NCBI GenBank assembly: GCA_030141605.1
Contig: JAQGDQ010000423.1
Coordinates: forward strand, 136,390-200,389
Length of the DNA stretch: 64,000 nt
Source: Tubiluchus corallicola
Taxonomy: Eukaryota; Priapulida; Priapulimorpha; Priapulimorphida; Tubiluchidae
Direction of reading: 5' to 3'
Both the position numbers and the translations under genes were made by a program. Below the pieces are notes generated by a model. That model saw nothing but the letters and a program-made list of their open reading frames with translations. It made no database searches and had not been told where the DNA came from. Each line of letters begins with the position of its first letter. Position 1 is the stretch's first letter. This document shows, one piece after another, positions 1 to 12,306 of this stretch.

Positions 1-70
1 TTAAACGTTACATTTTTGGACCTTATAAAGTTGAGTAAAAAGTAGGGCTGCCACAACACCATGAGGGGAA

Positions 71-380
71 GTCGGGAGTCAAGCTAGGGGGCCTGTAAGT
101 TCCCACAGTGGGGGCTGGGACGGAAACCAAACATTTTATGCATTGTAGACGTTTCATGAGGTCCTTAAGGGCAGTCGGGAGTCAAGCTAGGGGGCCTGTA
201 AGCTTCCACAGTGGGGCATGGGACGGAAACCAAACATTTTATGCATTGTAGATGTTTCATGAGGTCCTTAAGGGCAGTCGGGAGTCAAGTTAGGGGGGCC
301 TGTAAGCTTCCACAGTGGGGGCGGGGACGGAAACCAAACATTTTATGCATTGTAGATGTTTCATGAGGTCCTTCTCAGAA
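71..380 (+). repeat. Three ~103-bp tandem units, left arm
   Basis: Units start with GTCGGGAGTCAAG near 71, 174 and 277 and contain CCACAGTGGGG and GGAAACCAAACATTTTATGC. The mirrored copies lie at about 11925-12325 in the right arm. Confidence 0.85.
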
Positions 381-932
381 ACTAAAGTCCAAAAATTCAA
401 ACTACAAAGTAGCAAAAATTGTTGATTTTAGACTAGAAAAATGTCCCAGAAGACTAAACTTATAAAAGTTCATGGAGTGATGATGAAGCCATGCAACTTA
501 AAATGAAGCCATACAACCGCTTAAATTTAAGTTGACTGTTACCTTAATTAACAGACTCAATGGTTTCCCGGCTTAACCTTTTGCAAAGTTTAAATAACAC
601 GCAAGCTTATATTTCCACTTTTTGTCCACTTAAATTTCAGTTTGATGGTCAAAATCGGGAGATTTCAGAATTTTTCAAAAGTTCGACTGAATTACGAATC
701 TATAGCTAAATTTCAGGAGACTCCGGGCCGAATCGGGAGTGGTGGCAACCTAAAAAGGCACCCGTTATCCGGATTTTGTAAAATTTGCAATTATTTTCGA
801 CCATTCGACTTTTATTGAGTAAATCTAAGTTTGCTTTAGAAATCCGTTACATAGTGACATAAAATGTTTTACTTCTAAGTTGACTCATATGGCTTATCTT
901 CATTAAAGCTTTAAATGTATTGGAAAGAGAAT
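381..932. other. Unannotated part of left arm
   Basis: AT-rich non-repetitive sequence of the palindrome arm, mirrored at 11363-11920. No coding, RNA or transposon-end signal seen. Confidence 0.5.
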
Positions 933-1354
933 AGGCCTTTTCACAGTTCCAGCGATTGATGATGATCGTGAAAAGGTCAAAGGTTAACCGTAGCAGGCGT
1001 GTGTGGTGAAACGGAAGTGGTGCTGACAAGCCACTGGCGTAGCAGTTTCTAGTTTTTTTTGCTGGATTACTGCTGCGTTTACCTGACTGAAGGCAGATTT
1101 CTTTTATTTTAGAATTCTGCCTGCCCAGTGTCTACCAATAGACGGTGACGGGCGTATGATGATGATGATGATGTAGCAGGCAACACATGTCACGTGACGG
1201 TTGTAGTTAAGACGCGTTGCTAGAGTACACTTAAGGGCACTACGTGTGACTGCATTGTTTTTAATGTATATTTATGTACGAGTAAATAATAAATAAATAA
1301 ATAAATAACCTTTAACCTACAGCAACTGCGCATGCGCACAACGAAACTGTGAAA
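933..1354 (+). mobile_element. MITE with TTTCACAGTT inverted ends (left arm copy)
   Basis: The left end reads AGGCCTTTTCACAGTTCCAGC, followed by GTGAAAAGGTCAAAGG. The right end reads ACCTACAGCAACTGCGC and finishes in GAAACTGTGAAA, the complement of the left end. Other copies are at 10941-11362 (mirror), 42558-43072 and 53440-53791. A short (ATG)n tract and (AAAT)n run are inside. Superfamily not assigned. Confidence 0.6.
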
Positions 1355-1820
1355 ATTTTTAGTGCAAGGAGTTAATAGAATTACTCACCTGTATAGAGTT
1401 AATAGAACTTTTATAATTGCAGTAGTTAGTGTTAAAACACTGTGTTAGTGAATTGCTGCCGTATTGTTAAGGTTTACACTTTTTTCGGCTGCATTTTAAT
1501 ACAGACCAGGGATTTACAGTAAGCTCCTTCCGCTTCCGTTAGTACCGTGATTCCAGAAAAACAGAAGCCCGAAGTAATAAAAATAAGAGTTATTGCCTCA
1601 TTTTTGCTGAATTTATGCGCTTTAATATTTAGTATCCATGCCATTTGCGCAGCTTCATCAACGGCAGATGCAATATGACGTCACGTGCTGGTCGGGAGCT
1701 GACGATTATTTATATTTTGTCATAATTATTATAGATGTTATTCAACTGACCCAATCCGTAGGAGAGACGGATTACTGAATGAATTATGTTACACAATTAT
1801 GCATCACATTTTTTCAGTTA

Positions 1821-2383
1821 TATAGGTTTTACACGTCAAATGTAGACATAGGAAAGTTCAAATGTGACTTAGGTAAGTCAAATGTAGATGCAATACTTTG
1901 AATGAATCGGTAATTTAGTTATTTAGGTGCAAATTAGAAAAAGATAAACCAAAGATAGTGCATCTATTAGTAGACCTATAACGTTGTTATTTCAACTTAG
2001 GAGTAATTATTAAATTGAAATTAAAGAAGATTAAATTTAACATCCTTGAACTTTACCACCTATCCACATTTGAGATACCAATGTCACATTTGACTTGACA
2101 TGTGTCTACATTTGACTTACCAAAAACGCTTAAGATTTCTTGAAAACCATTGTTAACACATTTGAACTACCTAAGTCTACATTTGAGTTACCAAGACACA
2201 TTTGAACTACCTAAGTCTACATTTGAGTTACCAAGACACATTTGAATTATCTAAATCTACATTTGAGTTACCAAGACACATTTGAATTATCTAAATCTAC
2301 ATTTGAGTTACCAAGACACATTTGAATTATCTAAATCTACATTTGAGTTAACACAGGTATACATTTGACATGTAAAACCTATA
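1821..2383 (+). mobile_element. Element with TATAGGTTTTACA inverted ends containing a 40-bp array
   Basis: Left end TATAGGTTTTACACGTCAAATG and right end CATTTGACATGTAAAACCTATA are reverse complements with few mismatches. The CAAATGTAGA/TCTACATTTG motif recurs throughout. At about 2150-2355 a 40-bp unit (CATTTGAATTATCTAAATC...) is tandemly repeated about five times. The mirrored copy at 9944-10474 has one unit fewer. No open frame, so non-autonomous. Confidence 0.65.
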
Positions 2384-3239
2384 ATAGCAGTATGTATTCA
2401 TATCAGACTGGACAATACCACAAGTTCCATATTCCTAAGTGCAGAACAAACGTTATGAAACATTCTGTCATGTATAATGGTGCTGTAATGTAGAATAATT
2501 TACCCAGTAAAATAAAACAAGCCAGTAATATAAATAAATTTAAGAAACTTTTAAAAAATATTTACTAGAAAATATGTGATTTGATAAATGATGTAAGATG
2601 TAAATTTTTTACCATAATTATACAATTTTACCGTACTAATCAAGTTTTAATCTTTTTACCGGCACCTTTAATTTATTTACTTAATTAATTAGTTAATTAA
2701 CGAATTAATTTACTTGTGTGTTTATATTGTACTAACCATGTACTATGTATTTTCTACTTTTAGCAGTAATTTTACTTTCTGTACATTGTAGATATGTTCT
2801 ACGATGTTTTTAATGGACATATAAGCCTCTTGACTTCAGTTCGTATTATAAATAAAAAATACTAAACGCGTAGAATAAATGCCCCAGGAATTTAACAGGT
2901 AAACTAAAAAGTGTTTAAGCAGCAAGCAGTTCTTTTCAACAAATCACATGTCTACGATAATGTAATTATATTGTACGTGTGTGTGCATTGCACTATTAAT
3001 ACAACAACACAGTTTAATTGCCAGAGGAATTTTCTGCATGGAAGAGCAGGAGAAATGCAGAAGGTTTCAGTCACCATCAATTGTTGCGCAACACGTTTGT
3101 TGTACCAGCCCAGCAACAAAACGTCTGGAATTTATTATTGTTCACCTGTAAAATTTACCTAGGCGTCAGAGACAAGACTGGCATTACGACCTGTACGGGT
3201 TACGGGTTAGCAAACTCTAGATGCTACGACCTTGTTGGT
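2384..3239. other. Unannotated inner part of left arm
   Basis: AT-rich sequence with several AATTAATTAA-like tracts, mirrored at 9066-9943. The open frames at 2911-3162 and 3018-3359 are repeated exactly in the other arm and resemble no known family, so they are not called genes. Confidence 0.5.
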
Positions 3240-4225
3240 CTGCGAGGTTATTCCACTTTCAAATTCTGCGTCTTTACGAGGCGAGTTACCTGTATGTCTG
3301 AGACACCTGGGATGCTGATGATTCTGCGTCTCTACGAGGCGAGTTACCTGTATGTCTGAGACACCTGGGATGCTGATGATTCTGCGTCTCTACGAGGCGA
3401 GTTACCTGTATGTCTGAGACACATGGGATGCTGATGATTCTGCGTCTCTACGAGGCGAGTTACCTGTATGTCTGAGACACCTGGGATGCTGATGATTCTG
3501 CGTCTCTACGAGGTGAGTTACCTGTATGTCTGAGACACCTGGGATGCTGATGATTCTGCGTCTCTACGAGGCGAGTTACCTGTATGTCTGAGACACCTGG
3601 GATGCTGATAATTCTGCGTCTCTACGTGGTGAGTTACCTGTATGTCTGAGACACCCAATAAGTGGCTGAGATGCTGATAATTCTGCATCTCTACGAGGCG
3701 AGTTACCTGTATGTCTGAGACACCTGGGATGCTGATGATTCTGCGTCTTTACGAGGTGAGTTACCTGTATGTCTGAGACACCTGGGATGCTGATGATTCT
3801 GCGTCTCTACGAGGCGAGTTACCTGTATGTCTGAGACACCTGGGATGCTGATAATTCTGCGTCTCTACGTGGTGAGTTACCTGTATGTCTGAGACACCCA
3901 ATAAGTGGCTGAGATGCTGATAATTCTGCATCTCTACGAGGCGAGTTACCTGTATGTCTGAGACACCTGGGATGCTGATGATTCTGCGTCTTTACGAGGT
4001 GAGTTACCTGTATGTCTGAGACACCTGGGATGCTGATGATTCTGCGTCTCTACGAGGCGAGTTACCTGTATGTCTGAGACACCTGGGATGCTGATAATTC
4101 TGCGTCTCTACGTGGTGAGTTACCTGTATGTCTGAGACACCCAATAAGTGGCTGAGATGCTGATAATTCTGCATCTCTACGAGGCGAGTTACCTGTATGT
4201 CTGAGACACCCAATAAGCGGCTGGG
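3240..4225 (+). repeat. 58-bp minisatellite, left arm (about 17 units)
   Basis: Unit contains GGCGAGTTACCTGTATGTC, TGAGACACCTGGGATGCTG and ATGATTCTGCGTCTCTACG. Starts at 3278 and 3336 give a period of 58. A variant with CACCCAATAAGTGGCTG recurs every few units, giving a higher-order pattern. Confidence 0.9.
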
Positions 4226-4311
4226 ATGCTCATAACTGTGACATACATACTACAGCCATCTATTATATTTGAGTCTACAATTATCTGCTTGAGCTTCATC
4301 GTGGTGTCGTC

Positions 4312-4515
4312 CCTCCTTCCCACTTCCGCCAGGTTCTGTCTGGGATAGGAAGGTGGTGTCGTCCCTCCTTCTCCACTTCCGCCCGGTTCTGTCCGGGATA
4401 GGAAGGTGGTGTCGTCCCTCCTTCTCCACTTCCGCCCGGTTCTGTCCGGGATAGGAAGGTGGTGTCGTCCCTCCTTCTCCACTTCCGCCCGGTTCTGTCC
4501 GGGATAGGAAGGTGG
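4312..4515 (+). repeat. 53-bp minisatellite at inner end of left arm
   Basis: Four units with GGTGGTGTCGTCCCTCC and a small internal palindrome CCGGTTCTGTCCGG, starting at 4352, 4405 and 4458 (period 53). The last unit is interrupted near 4520, which marks the end of pairing with the right arm. Confidence 0.9.
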
Positions 4516-4577
4516 TGTCGTCCTCCAGGGGGGCGTCGTGCCAAGATAATATTTTTTTGCTTTATGCGAACATATTG

Positions 4578-4620
<43 letters not shown>

Positions 4621-5282
4621 CGCACGCACGCCGCTTGCCAGTATTGACAAGCATTAAGGACTGGTCTTGAGAATAAAGCCGTTTTTCTTTCAATTGTTTT
4701 TTCCTTTAACAACTGTATAACTCCATATTTTCTCTTCGAAAATGCTTCTCCGGCGTTCTAGCAGTTCAAAAATTTTCTGGGCGCCAACCATTGTAGCGAC
4801 CGCCCCCCGGCGCTTCGGATGGGGCCGCACACGCCCCACTTCCCCGGGCCTCGCTTAGGCTGAAATAGGCCCTGAAAGACAGTACTGTAAATTTTCATTT
4901 CACCGGGCTATCCAAACCACTAGTGAAGCGCTGAGGCCCTAGTGCTTTGTGGCAACAGTTATTCTTATACTGACATCATTCTGAAGTAGCTACCACATAT
5001 TCACTAAAACAATGCTTATTGTGGTTGTGCTGGACAAACCAGACGTGGCATGATAATAAACCCAAAAGTCACCATCACCTTCTGAAATACCGTACACGGC
5101 TCACGAGAATTTCATGAAAAATATCTGTACAGAACTCTAGGGATATGGACAGTAGTATTAATCCAGTAAATTGCTGATGGTATTATATTTGGCACAAATT
5201 TGATATGCCACACAAGATTCAGTGGGCACTCGGCCAGATAGCCACAGTCCACATGCTGCTAAACCATAGGATGCTCTGCATT
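4516..5282. other. Palindrome centre, left part
   Basis: Contains a perfect (CT)n run at about 4581-4618 and a GC-rich island at 4780-4880 in otherwise AT-rich DNA. No gene recognised. The minus-strand frame that reads through the CT run as Arg-Glu repeats is a microsatellite artefact. Confidence 0.6.
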
Positions 5283-5740
5283 GTAGCCTCCACTTACATA
5301 CTGCCTTTTTGCAGGCAGGGCTTGCGTTGGCAGTAACGCTGTATAAAACTTATAAATTCAAACTCCCGCGATGACCGTTAGATGCAGGTATTTTGGCGAT
5401 AAGTCGTTTGAAACAAGTTTAGATAACATTGCGTGAAGTTTGAAAAAATAATCAGACCATTCATAGCAGACATGTTACTAAGTAAAATTTTAAATTATTG
5501 TATCTTCTCAATAAGAGTGAAAAAGTGTTTTTGGTTTGTGAGTGGCGCACCCTGGAGGGTGAGCCAGCGACATTTTACTATTTGACAGCATTGCAGGAGA
5601 TTTAAAATGAACTAACACAAAAGTTCCTTTCAACGCGAGTACGATATATATATATATATATAAAATTACTGTATAGTAATATAATTTTTTAAGGCGATTT
5701 TTCTGAACACCGACTTCAGGTATCCCTTTTCTTGTCCTTT
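5283..5740 (+). repeat. Dispersed repeat module, copy 1
   Basis: Runs from CACTTACATACTGCC through GGCAGTAACGC, CCCGCGATGACCGTT and GGTGAGCCAGCGACATTT to CTTCAGGTATCCCTTTTC. Diverged copies lie inverted at 12386-12960 and direct at 60700-61440. It contains a (TA)n tract at about 5645-5662. Class unknown. The module also borders the outer end of the right palindrome arm. Confidence 0.75.
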
Positions 5741-6618
5741 CTACCAGTTGGAAGCTGCCTGCTCACCAATCAAATGAACCAATGCCAATGACAACACGTC
5801 TGTTTCGCTAGTTCTTGCTGCGAGGCGTTACTGAAAGCGACTTCAGGTATCCCTTTTCTTGTCCTTTAATTCTACCAGTTGGAAGCTGCCTGCTCACCAA
5901 TCAAATGAACCAATGCCAATGACAACACGTCTGTTTCGCTAGTTCTTGCTGCGAGGCGTTACTGAAAGCGACTTCAGGTGCCCCTTTTCTTCTCCTTTAA
6001 TTCTACCAGTTGGAAACTGCCTGCTCACCAATCAAATGAACCAATGCCAATGACAACACGTCTGTTTCGCTAGTTCTTGCTGCAAGGCGTTACTGAAAGT
6101 GACTTCAGGTATCCCTTTTCTTGTCCTTTAATTCTACCAGTTGGAAGCTGCCTGCTCAACGAATCAAATGAACCAATGCCAATGACAACACGTCTGTTTC
6201 GCTAGTTCTTGCTGCGAGGCGTTACTGAAAGCGACTTCAGGTATCCCTTTTCTTGTCCTTTAATTCTACCAGTTGGAAGCTGCCTGCTCACGAATCAAAT
6301 GAACCAGTGCCAATGACAGCACGTCAGTTTCGCTAGTTCTTGCTGCGAGGCGTTACTGAAAGCGACTTCAGGTATCCCTTTTCTTGTCCTTTAATTCTAC
6401 CAGTTGGAAGCTGCCTGCTCACGAATCAAATGAACCAATGCCAATGACAACACGTCTATTTCGCTAGTTCTTGCTGCGAGGCGTTACTGAAAGCGACTTC
6501 AGGTATCCCTTTTCTTTGTACTTTAATTCTACCAGTTGGAAGCTGCCTGCTCACGAATCAAATGAACCAATGCCAATGACAACACGTCTGTTTCGCTAGT
6601 TCTTGCTGCGAGGCGTTA
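5712..6618 (+). repeat. 131-bp tandem array, seven units
   Basis: Units begin GACTTCAGGTATCCC at 5712, 5839, 5970, 6101, 6233, 6364 and 6494 (period 127-132). Each carries two to three CCAAT motifs (ACCAATCAAATG, AACCAATGCCAATGAC). The unit starts with the last bases of the upstream repeat module, so the array was seeded at that module's edge. Confidence 0.9.
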
Positions 6619-7725
6619 TTACTTATTAGGGTAAAATAATCAACTTGGTATTGACTTAGCGTTTATTATAACAACGCACAACACCCAGCTGAAAGGATAA
6701 TGAAAGCTAAAATGCCCAAACGATTTGCACGCGGCGTTAGACGTTCATTTTCTTTCTATGCAAAACTGCGTCACTTTCTTACTCCTCAATTGCTGCACAA
6801 ATTGCAGTTACAAGAACTCGGCGGGAGGTTCTTAAGAAGCGAGAATTTACTGATCGAAGGAGGAGGAGGAGGAGGAGGGGGGCTTGCCTAATTCCTTTTG
6901 GGGTTCAGTTAACGTAGCAAATTCCCAGGAACGCAGGGGCTGGATGCTTTAAGCAAAACCGGACCCAATTTGAAACTGTAGGTCAAAACAAACTACTGTA
7001 CTCTTTAAAATGTTGAAAGCAAACACAATTTTTTCGAAAGCGACCTACGTTAAAGAATTATTACCACACAGACGCAATTTCACGTTCGCGGCACTAGTTC
7101 TTCTCTGTTACAAGCATTTCACCATTCACTAGTTAGACAGGCACTAGCACCTGCACTTCTAAAACGCACTGCACGAAAAAACAGGTGCTGTACCCTCAGT
7201 TCAGAAATGTTAGTTTGTGACGGACTACACGTTCGACAGCTCATGCGTAAGCACAGCGTTAAACTTCAAATTTCAATTTTTATCTTAAAACTTGCCTAGT
7301 TTTAGTAACAACACACTGAATATCTTACAGTAGCATGGTATTTCAATTTTCGCTTTCGCAAACACGTGCAACACGCTCGTGGAATATTTTTGCTGTTGAA
7401 AATTATGTTAGTTTGTGACGTCATCAATAGTTGGCCTCGGCCGCCGTTAATTTAATCTGTTATTTAATTATCAGAAACGCTTTTGCAGTACAACGTATAC
7501 CTTTTACCATACTTGAAAATGGGGTAGTATACGAAAAATCATCCTGTCTTCCTTTTAGTTTTGATATGGAGTTTGGAAAAGTGACACCACAGCTCTTAGA
7601 TGCAAAAAAGTAGTGCCTTCTGTACACCATCACACAGAACGCGAGAGAATGAATGGATTAAAAGGTAAAACCAACAAGCGAACGAGAAAACAACTGATAG
7701 ACGAAAGATCTCAAAGGATAGCCTA
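6619..7725. repeat. Palindrome centre, right part, with dispersed repeat fragments
   Basis: 6950-7015 matches (inverted) fragments near 19912-19975 and 61990-62045, recognisable by AAGAGTAGATTGTTTTGA and AAGATTG(G/C)GTCC. 7075-7450 is a diverged relative of 55480-55790 (TGCATTTCAC, AGTTAGACGG, GAAAATTATG, GTGACGTCATCA). A (GGA)n run at 6859-6877 accounts for the glycine tail of a small frame there. No gene called. Confidence 0.55.
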
Positions 7726-7980
7726 TCCCAGACAGAACCGGGCGGAAGTGGAGAAGGAGGGACGACACCACCTTCCTATCCCGGACAGAACCGGGCGGAA
7801 GTGGAGAAGGAGGGACGACACCACCTTCCTATCCCGGACAGAACCGGGCGGAAGTGGAGAAGGAGGGACGACACCACCTTCCTATCCCGGACAGAACCGG
7901 GCGGAAGTGGAGAAGGAGGGACGACACCACCTTCCTATCCCAGACAGAACCTGGCGGAAGTGGGAAGGAGGGACGACACC
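7726..7980 (-). repeat. 53-bp minisatellite at inner end of right arm
   Basis: Mirror of 4312-4515: repeated GGGCGGAAGTGGAGAAGGA and GGGACGACACCACCTTCC, with one more unit than the left arm. Confidence 0.9.
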
Positions 7981-8084
7981 ACGATGAAGCTCAAGCAGAT
8001 AATTGTAGACTCAAATATAATAGATGGCTGTAGTATGTATGTCACAGTTATGAGCATCCCAGCCGCTTATTGGGTGTCTCAGAC

Positions 8085-9065
8085 GTACAGGTAACTCGCC
8101 TCGTAGAGACGCAGAATTATCAGCATCCCAGCCCCTTATTGGGTGTCTCAGACATACAGGTAACTCGCCTCGTAGAGACGCAGAATTATCAGCATCCCAG
8201 CTGCTTATTGGGTGTCTCAGACATACAGGTAACTCGCCTCGTAGAGACGCAGAATTATCAGCATCCCAGCTGCTTATTGGGTGTCTCAGACATACAGGTA
8301 ACTCGCCTCGTAGAGACGCAGAATTATCAGCATCCCAGCTGCTTATTGGGTGTCTCAGACATACAGGTAACTCGCCTCGTAGAGACGCAGAATTATCAGC
8401 ATCCCAGCTGCTTATTGGGTGTCTCAGACATACAGGTAACTCGCCTCGTAGAGACGCAGAATTATCAGCATCCCAGCTGCTTATTGGGTGTCCCAGACAT
8501 ACAGGTAACTCACCTCGTAGAGATGCAGAATTATCAGCATCCCAGGTGTCTCAGACATACAGGTAACTCACCTCGTAAAGACGCAGAATCATCAGCATCC
8601 CAGGTGTCTCAGACATACAGGTAACTCGCCTCGTAGAGATGCAGAATTATCAGCATCTCAGCCACTTATTGGGTGTCTCAGACATACAGGTAACTCACCA
8701 CGTAGAGACGCAGAATTATCAGCATCCCAGGTGTCTCAGACATACAGGTAACTCGCCTCGTAGAGACGCAGAATCATCAGCATCCCAGGTGTCTCAGACA
8801 TACAGGTAACTCACCTCGTAGAGACGCAGAATCATCAGCATCCCAGGTGTCTCAGACATACAGGTAACTCGCCTCGTAGAGACGCAGAATCATCAGCATC
8901 CCATGTGTCTCAGACATACAGGTAACTCGCCTCGTAGAGACGCAGAATCATCAGCATCCCAGGTGTCTCAGACATACAGGTAACTCGCCTCGTAGAGACG
9001 CAGAATCATCAGCATCCCAGGTGTCTCAGACATACAGGTAACTCGCCTCGTAAAGACGCAGAATT
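8085..9065 (-). repeat. 58-bp minisatellite, right arm
   Basis: Mirror of 3240-4225 (CAGACATACAGGTAACTCG, TAGAGACGCAGAATTATCAG). The order of the CCCAATAAG-bearing units differs from the left arm: six consecutive here, interspersed there. The arms have therefore diverged by unit gain or loss since duplication. Confidence 0.9.
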
Positions 9066-9943
9066 TGAAAGTGGAATAACCTCGCAGACCAACAAGGTCG
9101 TAGCATCTAGAGTTTGCTAACCCGTAACCCGTACAGGTCGTAATGCCAGTCTTGTCTCTGACGCCTAGGTAAATTTTACAGGTGAACAATAATAAATTCC
9201 AGACGTTTTGTTGCTGGGCTGGTACAACAAACGTGTTGCGCAACAATTGATGGTGACTGAAACCTTCTGCATTTCTCCTGCTCTTCCATGCAGAAAATTC
9301 CTCTGGCAATTAAACTGTGTTGTTGTATTAATAGTGCAATGCACACACACGTACAATATAATTACATTATCGTAGACATGTGATTTGTTGAAAAGAACTG
9401 CTTGCTGCTTAAACACTTTTTAGTTTACCTGTTAAATTCCTGGGGCATTTATTCTACGCGTTTAGTATTTTTTATTTATAATACGAACTGAAGTCAAGAG
9501 GCTTATATGTCCATTAAAAACATCGTAGAACATATCTACAATGTACAGAAAGTAAAATTACTGCTAAAAGTAGAAAATACATAGTACATGGTTAGTACAA
9601 TATAAACACACAAGTAAATTAATTCGTTAATTAACTAATTAATTAAGTAAATAAATTAAAGGTGCCGGTAAAAAGATTAAAACTTGATTAGTACGGTAAA
9701 ATTGTATAATTATGGTAAAAAATTTACATCTTACATCATTTATCAAATCACATATTTTCTAGTAAATATTTTTTAAAAGTTTCTTAAATTTATTTATATT
9801 ACTGGCTTGTTTTATTTTACTGGGTAAATTATTCTACATTACAGCACCATTATACATGACAGAATGTTTCATAACGTTTGTTCTGCACTTAGGAATATGG
9901 AACTTGTGGTATTGTCCAGTCTGATATGAATACATACTGCTAT

Positions 9944-10474
9944 TATAGGTTTTACATGTCAAATGTATACCTGTGTTAACTCAAATGTAGATTTAGATAA
10001 TTCAAATGTGTCTTGGTAACTCAAATGTAGATTTAGATAATTCAAATGTGTCTTGGTAACTCAAATGTAGATTTAGATAATTCAAATGTTCAAATGTGTC
10101 TTGGTAACTCAAATGTAGACTTAGGTAGTTCAAATGTGTTAACAATGGTTTTCAAGAAATCTTAAGCGTTTTTGGTAAGTCAAATGTAGACACATGTCAA
10201 GTCAAATGTGACATTGGTATCTCAAATGTGGATAGGTGGTAAAGTTCAAGGATGTTAAATTTAATCTTCTTTAATTTCAATTTAATAATTACTCCTAAGT
10301 TGAAATAACAACGTTATAGGTCTACTAATAGATGCACTATCTTTGGTTTATCTTTTTCTAATTTGCACCTAAATAACTAAATTACCGATTCATTCAAAGT
10401 ATTGCATCTACATTTGACTTACCTAAGTCACATTTGAACTTTCCTATGTCTACATTTGACGTGTAAAACCTATA
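9944..10474 (-). mobile_element. Element with TATAGGTTTTACA ends (right arm copy)
   Basis: Mirror of 1821-2383 with the same inverted ends. It has one fewer 40-bp unit and an extra TTCAAATG duplication near 10085. Confidence 0.65.
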
Positions 10475-10940
10475 TAACTGAAAAAATGTGATGCATAATT
10501 GTGTAACATAATTCATTCAGTAATCCGTCTCTCCTACGGATTGGGTCAGTTGAATAACATCTATAATAATTATGACAAAATATAAATAATCGTCAGCTCC
10601 CGACCAGCACGTGACGTCATATTGCATCTGCCGTTGATGAAGCTGCGCAAATGGCATGGATACTAAATATTAAAGCGCATAAATTCAGCAAAAATGAGGC
10701 AATAACTCTTATTTTTATTACTTCGGGCTTCTGTTTTTCTGGAATCACGGTACTAACGGAAGCGGAAGGAGCTTACTGTAAATCCCTGGTCTGTATTAAA
10801 ATGCAGCCGAAAAAAGTGTAAACCTTAACAATACGGCAGCAATTCACTAACACAGTGTTTTAACACTAACTACTGCAATTATAAAAGTTCTATTAACTCT
10901 ATACAGGTGAGTAATTCTATTAACTCCTTGCACTAAAAAT

Positions 10941-11362
10941 TTTCACAGTTTCGTTGTGCGCATGCGCAGTTGCTGTAGGTTAAAGGTTATTTATTTATTT
11001 ATTTATTATTTACTCGTACATAAATATACATTAAAAACAATGCAGTCACACGTAGTGCCCTTAAGTGTACTCTAGCAACGCGTCTTAACTACAACCGTCA
11101 CGTGACATGTGTTGCCTGCTACATCATCATCATCATCATACGCCCGTCACCGTCTATTGGTAGACACTGGGCAGGCAGAATTCTAAAATAAAAGAAATCT
11201 GCCTTCAGTCAGGTAAACGCAGCAGTAATCCAGCAAAAAAAACTAGAAACTGCTACGCCAGTGGCTTGTCAGCACCACTTCCGTTTCACCACACACGCCT
11301 GCTACGGTTAACCTTTGACCTTTTCACGATCATCATCAATCGCTGGAACTGTGAAAAGGCCT
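10941..11362 (-). mobile_element. MITE with TTTCACAGTT ends (right arm copy)
   Basis: Mirror image of 933-1354. Ends read TTTCACAGTTTCGTTGTG and CTGTGAAAAGGCC. Confidence 0.6.
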
Positions 11363-12212
11363 ATTCTCTTTCCAATACATTTAAAGCTTTAATGAAGATA
11401 AGCCATATGAGTCAACTTAGAAGTAAAACATTTTATGTCACTATGTAACGGATTTCTAAAGCAAACTTAGATTTACTCAATAAAAGTCGAATGGTCGAAA
11501 ATAATTGCAAATTTTACAAAATCCGGATAACGGGTGCCTTTTTAGGTTGCCACCACTCCCGATTCGGCCCGGAGTCTCCTGAAATTTAGCTATAGATTCG
11601 TAATTCAGTCGAACTTTTGAAAAATTCTGAAATCTCCCGATTTTGACCATCAAACTGAAATTTAAGTGGACAAAAAGTGGAAATATAAGCTTGCGTGTTA
11701 TTTAAACTTTGCAAAAGGTTAAGCCGGGAAACCATTGAGTCTGTTAATTAAGGTAACAGTCAACTTAAATTTAAGCGGTTGTATGGCTTCATTTTAAGTT
11801 GCATGGCTTCATCATCACTCCATGAACTTTTATAAGTTTAGTCTTCTGGGACATTTTTCTAGTCTAAAATCAACAATTTTTGCTACTTTGTAGTTTGAAT
11901 TTTTGGACTTTAGTTTCTGAGAAGGACCTCATGAAACATCTACAATGCATAAAATGTTTGGTTTCCGTCCCCGCCCCCACTGTGGAAGCTTACAGGCCCC
12001 CCTAACTTGACTCCCGACTGCCCTTAAGGACCTCATGAAACATCTACAATGAATAAAATGTTTGGTTTCCGTCCCATGCCCCACTGTGGAAGCTTACAGG
12101 CCCCCTAGCCTGACTCCCGACTGCCCTTAAGGACCTCATGAAACATCTATAATGAATAAAATGTTTGGTTTCCGTCCCCGCCCCCACTGTGGGAGCTTAC
12201 AGGCCCCCTAGC

Positions 12213-12306
12213 TGTGTGTTGGTTGTTTTGTTGTTTGGTTTGTGTGTGGGGTTGGTTTTGTGTTTTGGTTGTTGTGTTGTTGGTTTGTGTTGTGGGTTGG
12301 TTGTTG
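12213..12306 (+). other. 94-nt tract of only G and T
   Basis: Every base from 12213 to 12306 is G or T on this strand. It sits in the right arm between CCCCCTAGC and GACTCCCGAC, where the left arm has only the direct junction (near 71-90). About 91 bases are therefore an insertion specific to this arm. Confidence 0.9.

Larger units (their letters stand above)
1..4515 (+). repeat. Left arm of giant palindrome
   Basis: From outside in it holds three ~103-bp units, a TTTCACAGTT-ended MITE, an element with TATAGGTTTTACA ends containing a 40-bp array, unique DNA, a 58-bp array and a 53-bp array. The small open frames here are mirrored exactly in the right arm and show no protein-family signal, so I do not call genes. 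The arm may continue left of position 1. Confidence 0.8.

Noticed and set aside
847-1029. 60-codon frame conserved in both palindrome arms (also 2911-3359 and its mirror)
   Set aside because: Identity between arms reflects recent duplication, not selection. The first lies partly in a MITE, and none matches a family.
4770-4860. GC-rich TGTAGCGACCGCC with minus-strand GTTGGCGCCCAG, resembling an LTR end and primer-binding site
   Set aside because: No paired LTR, polypurine tract or gag/pol frame could be found. A single short match is not enough.
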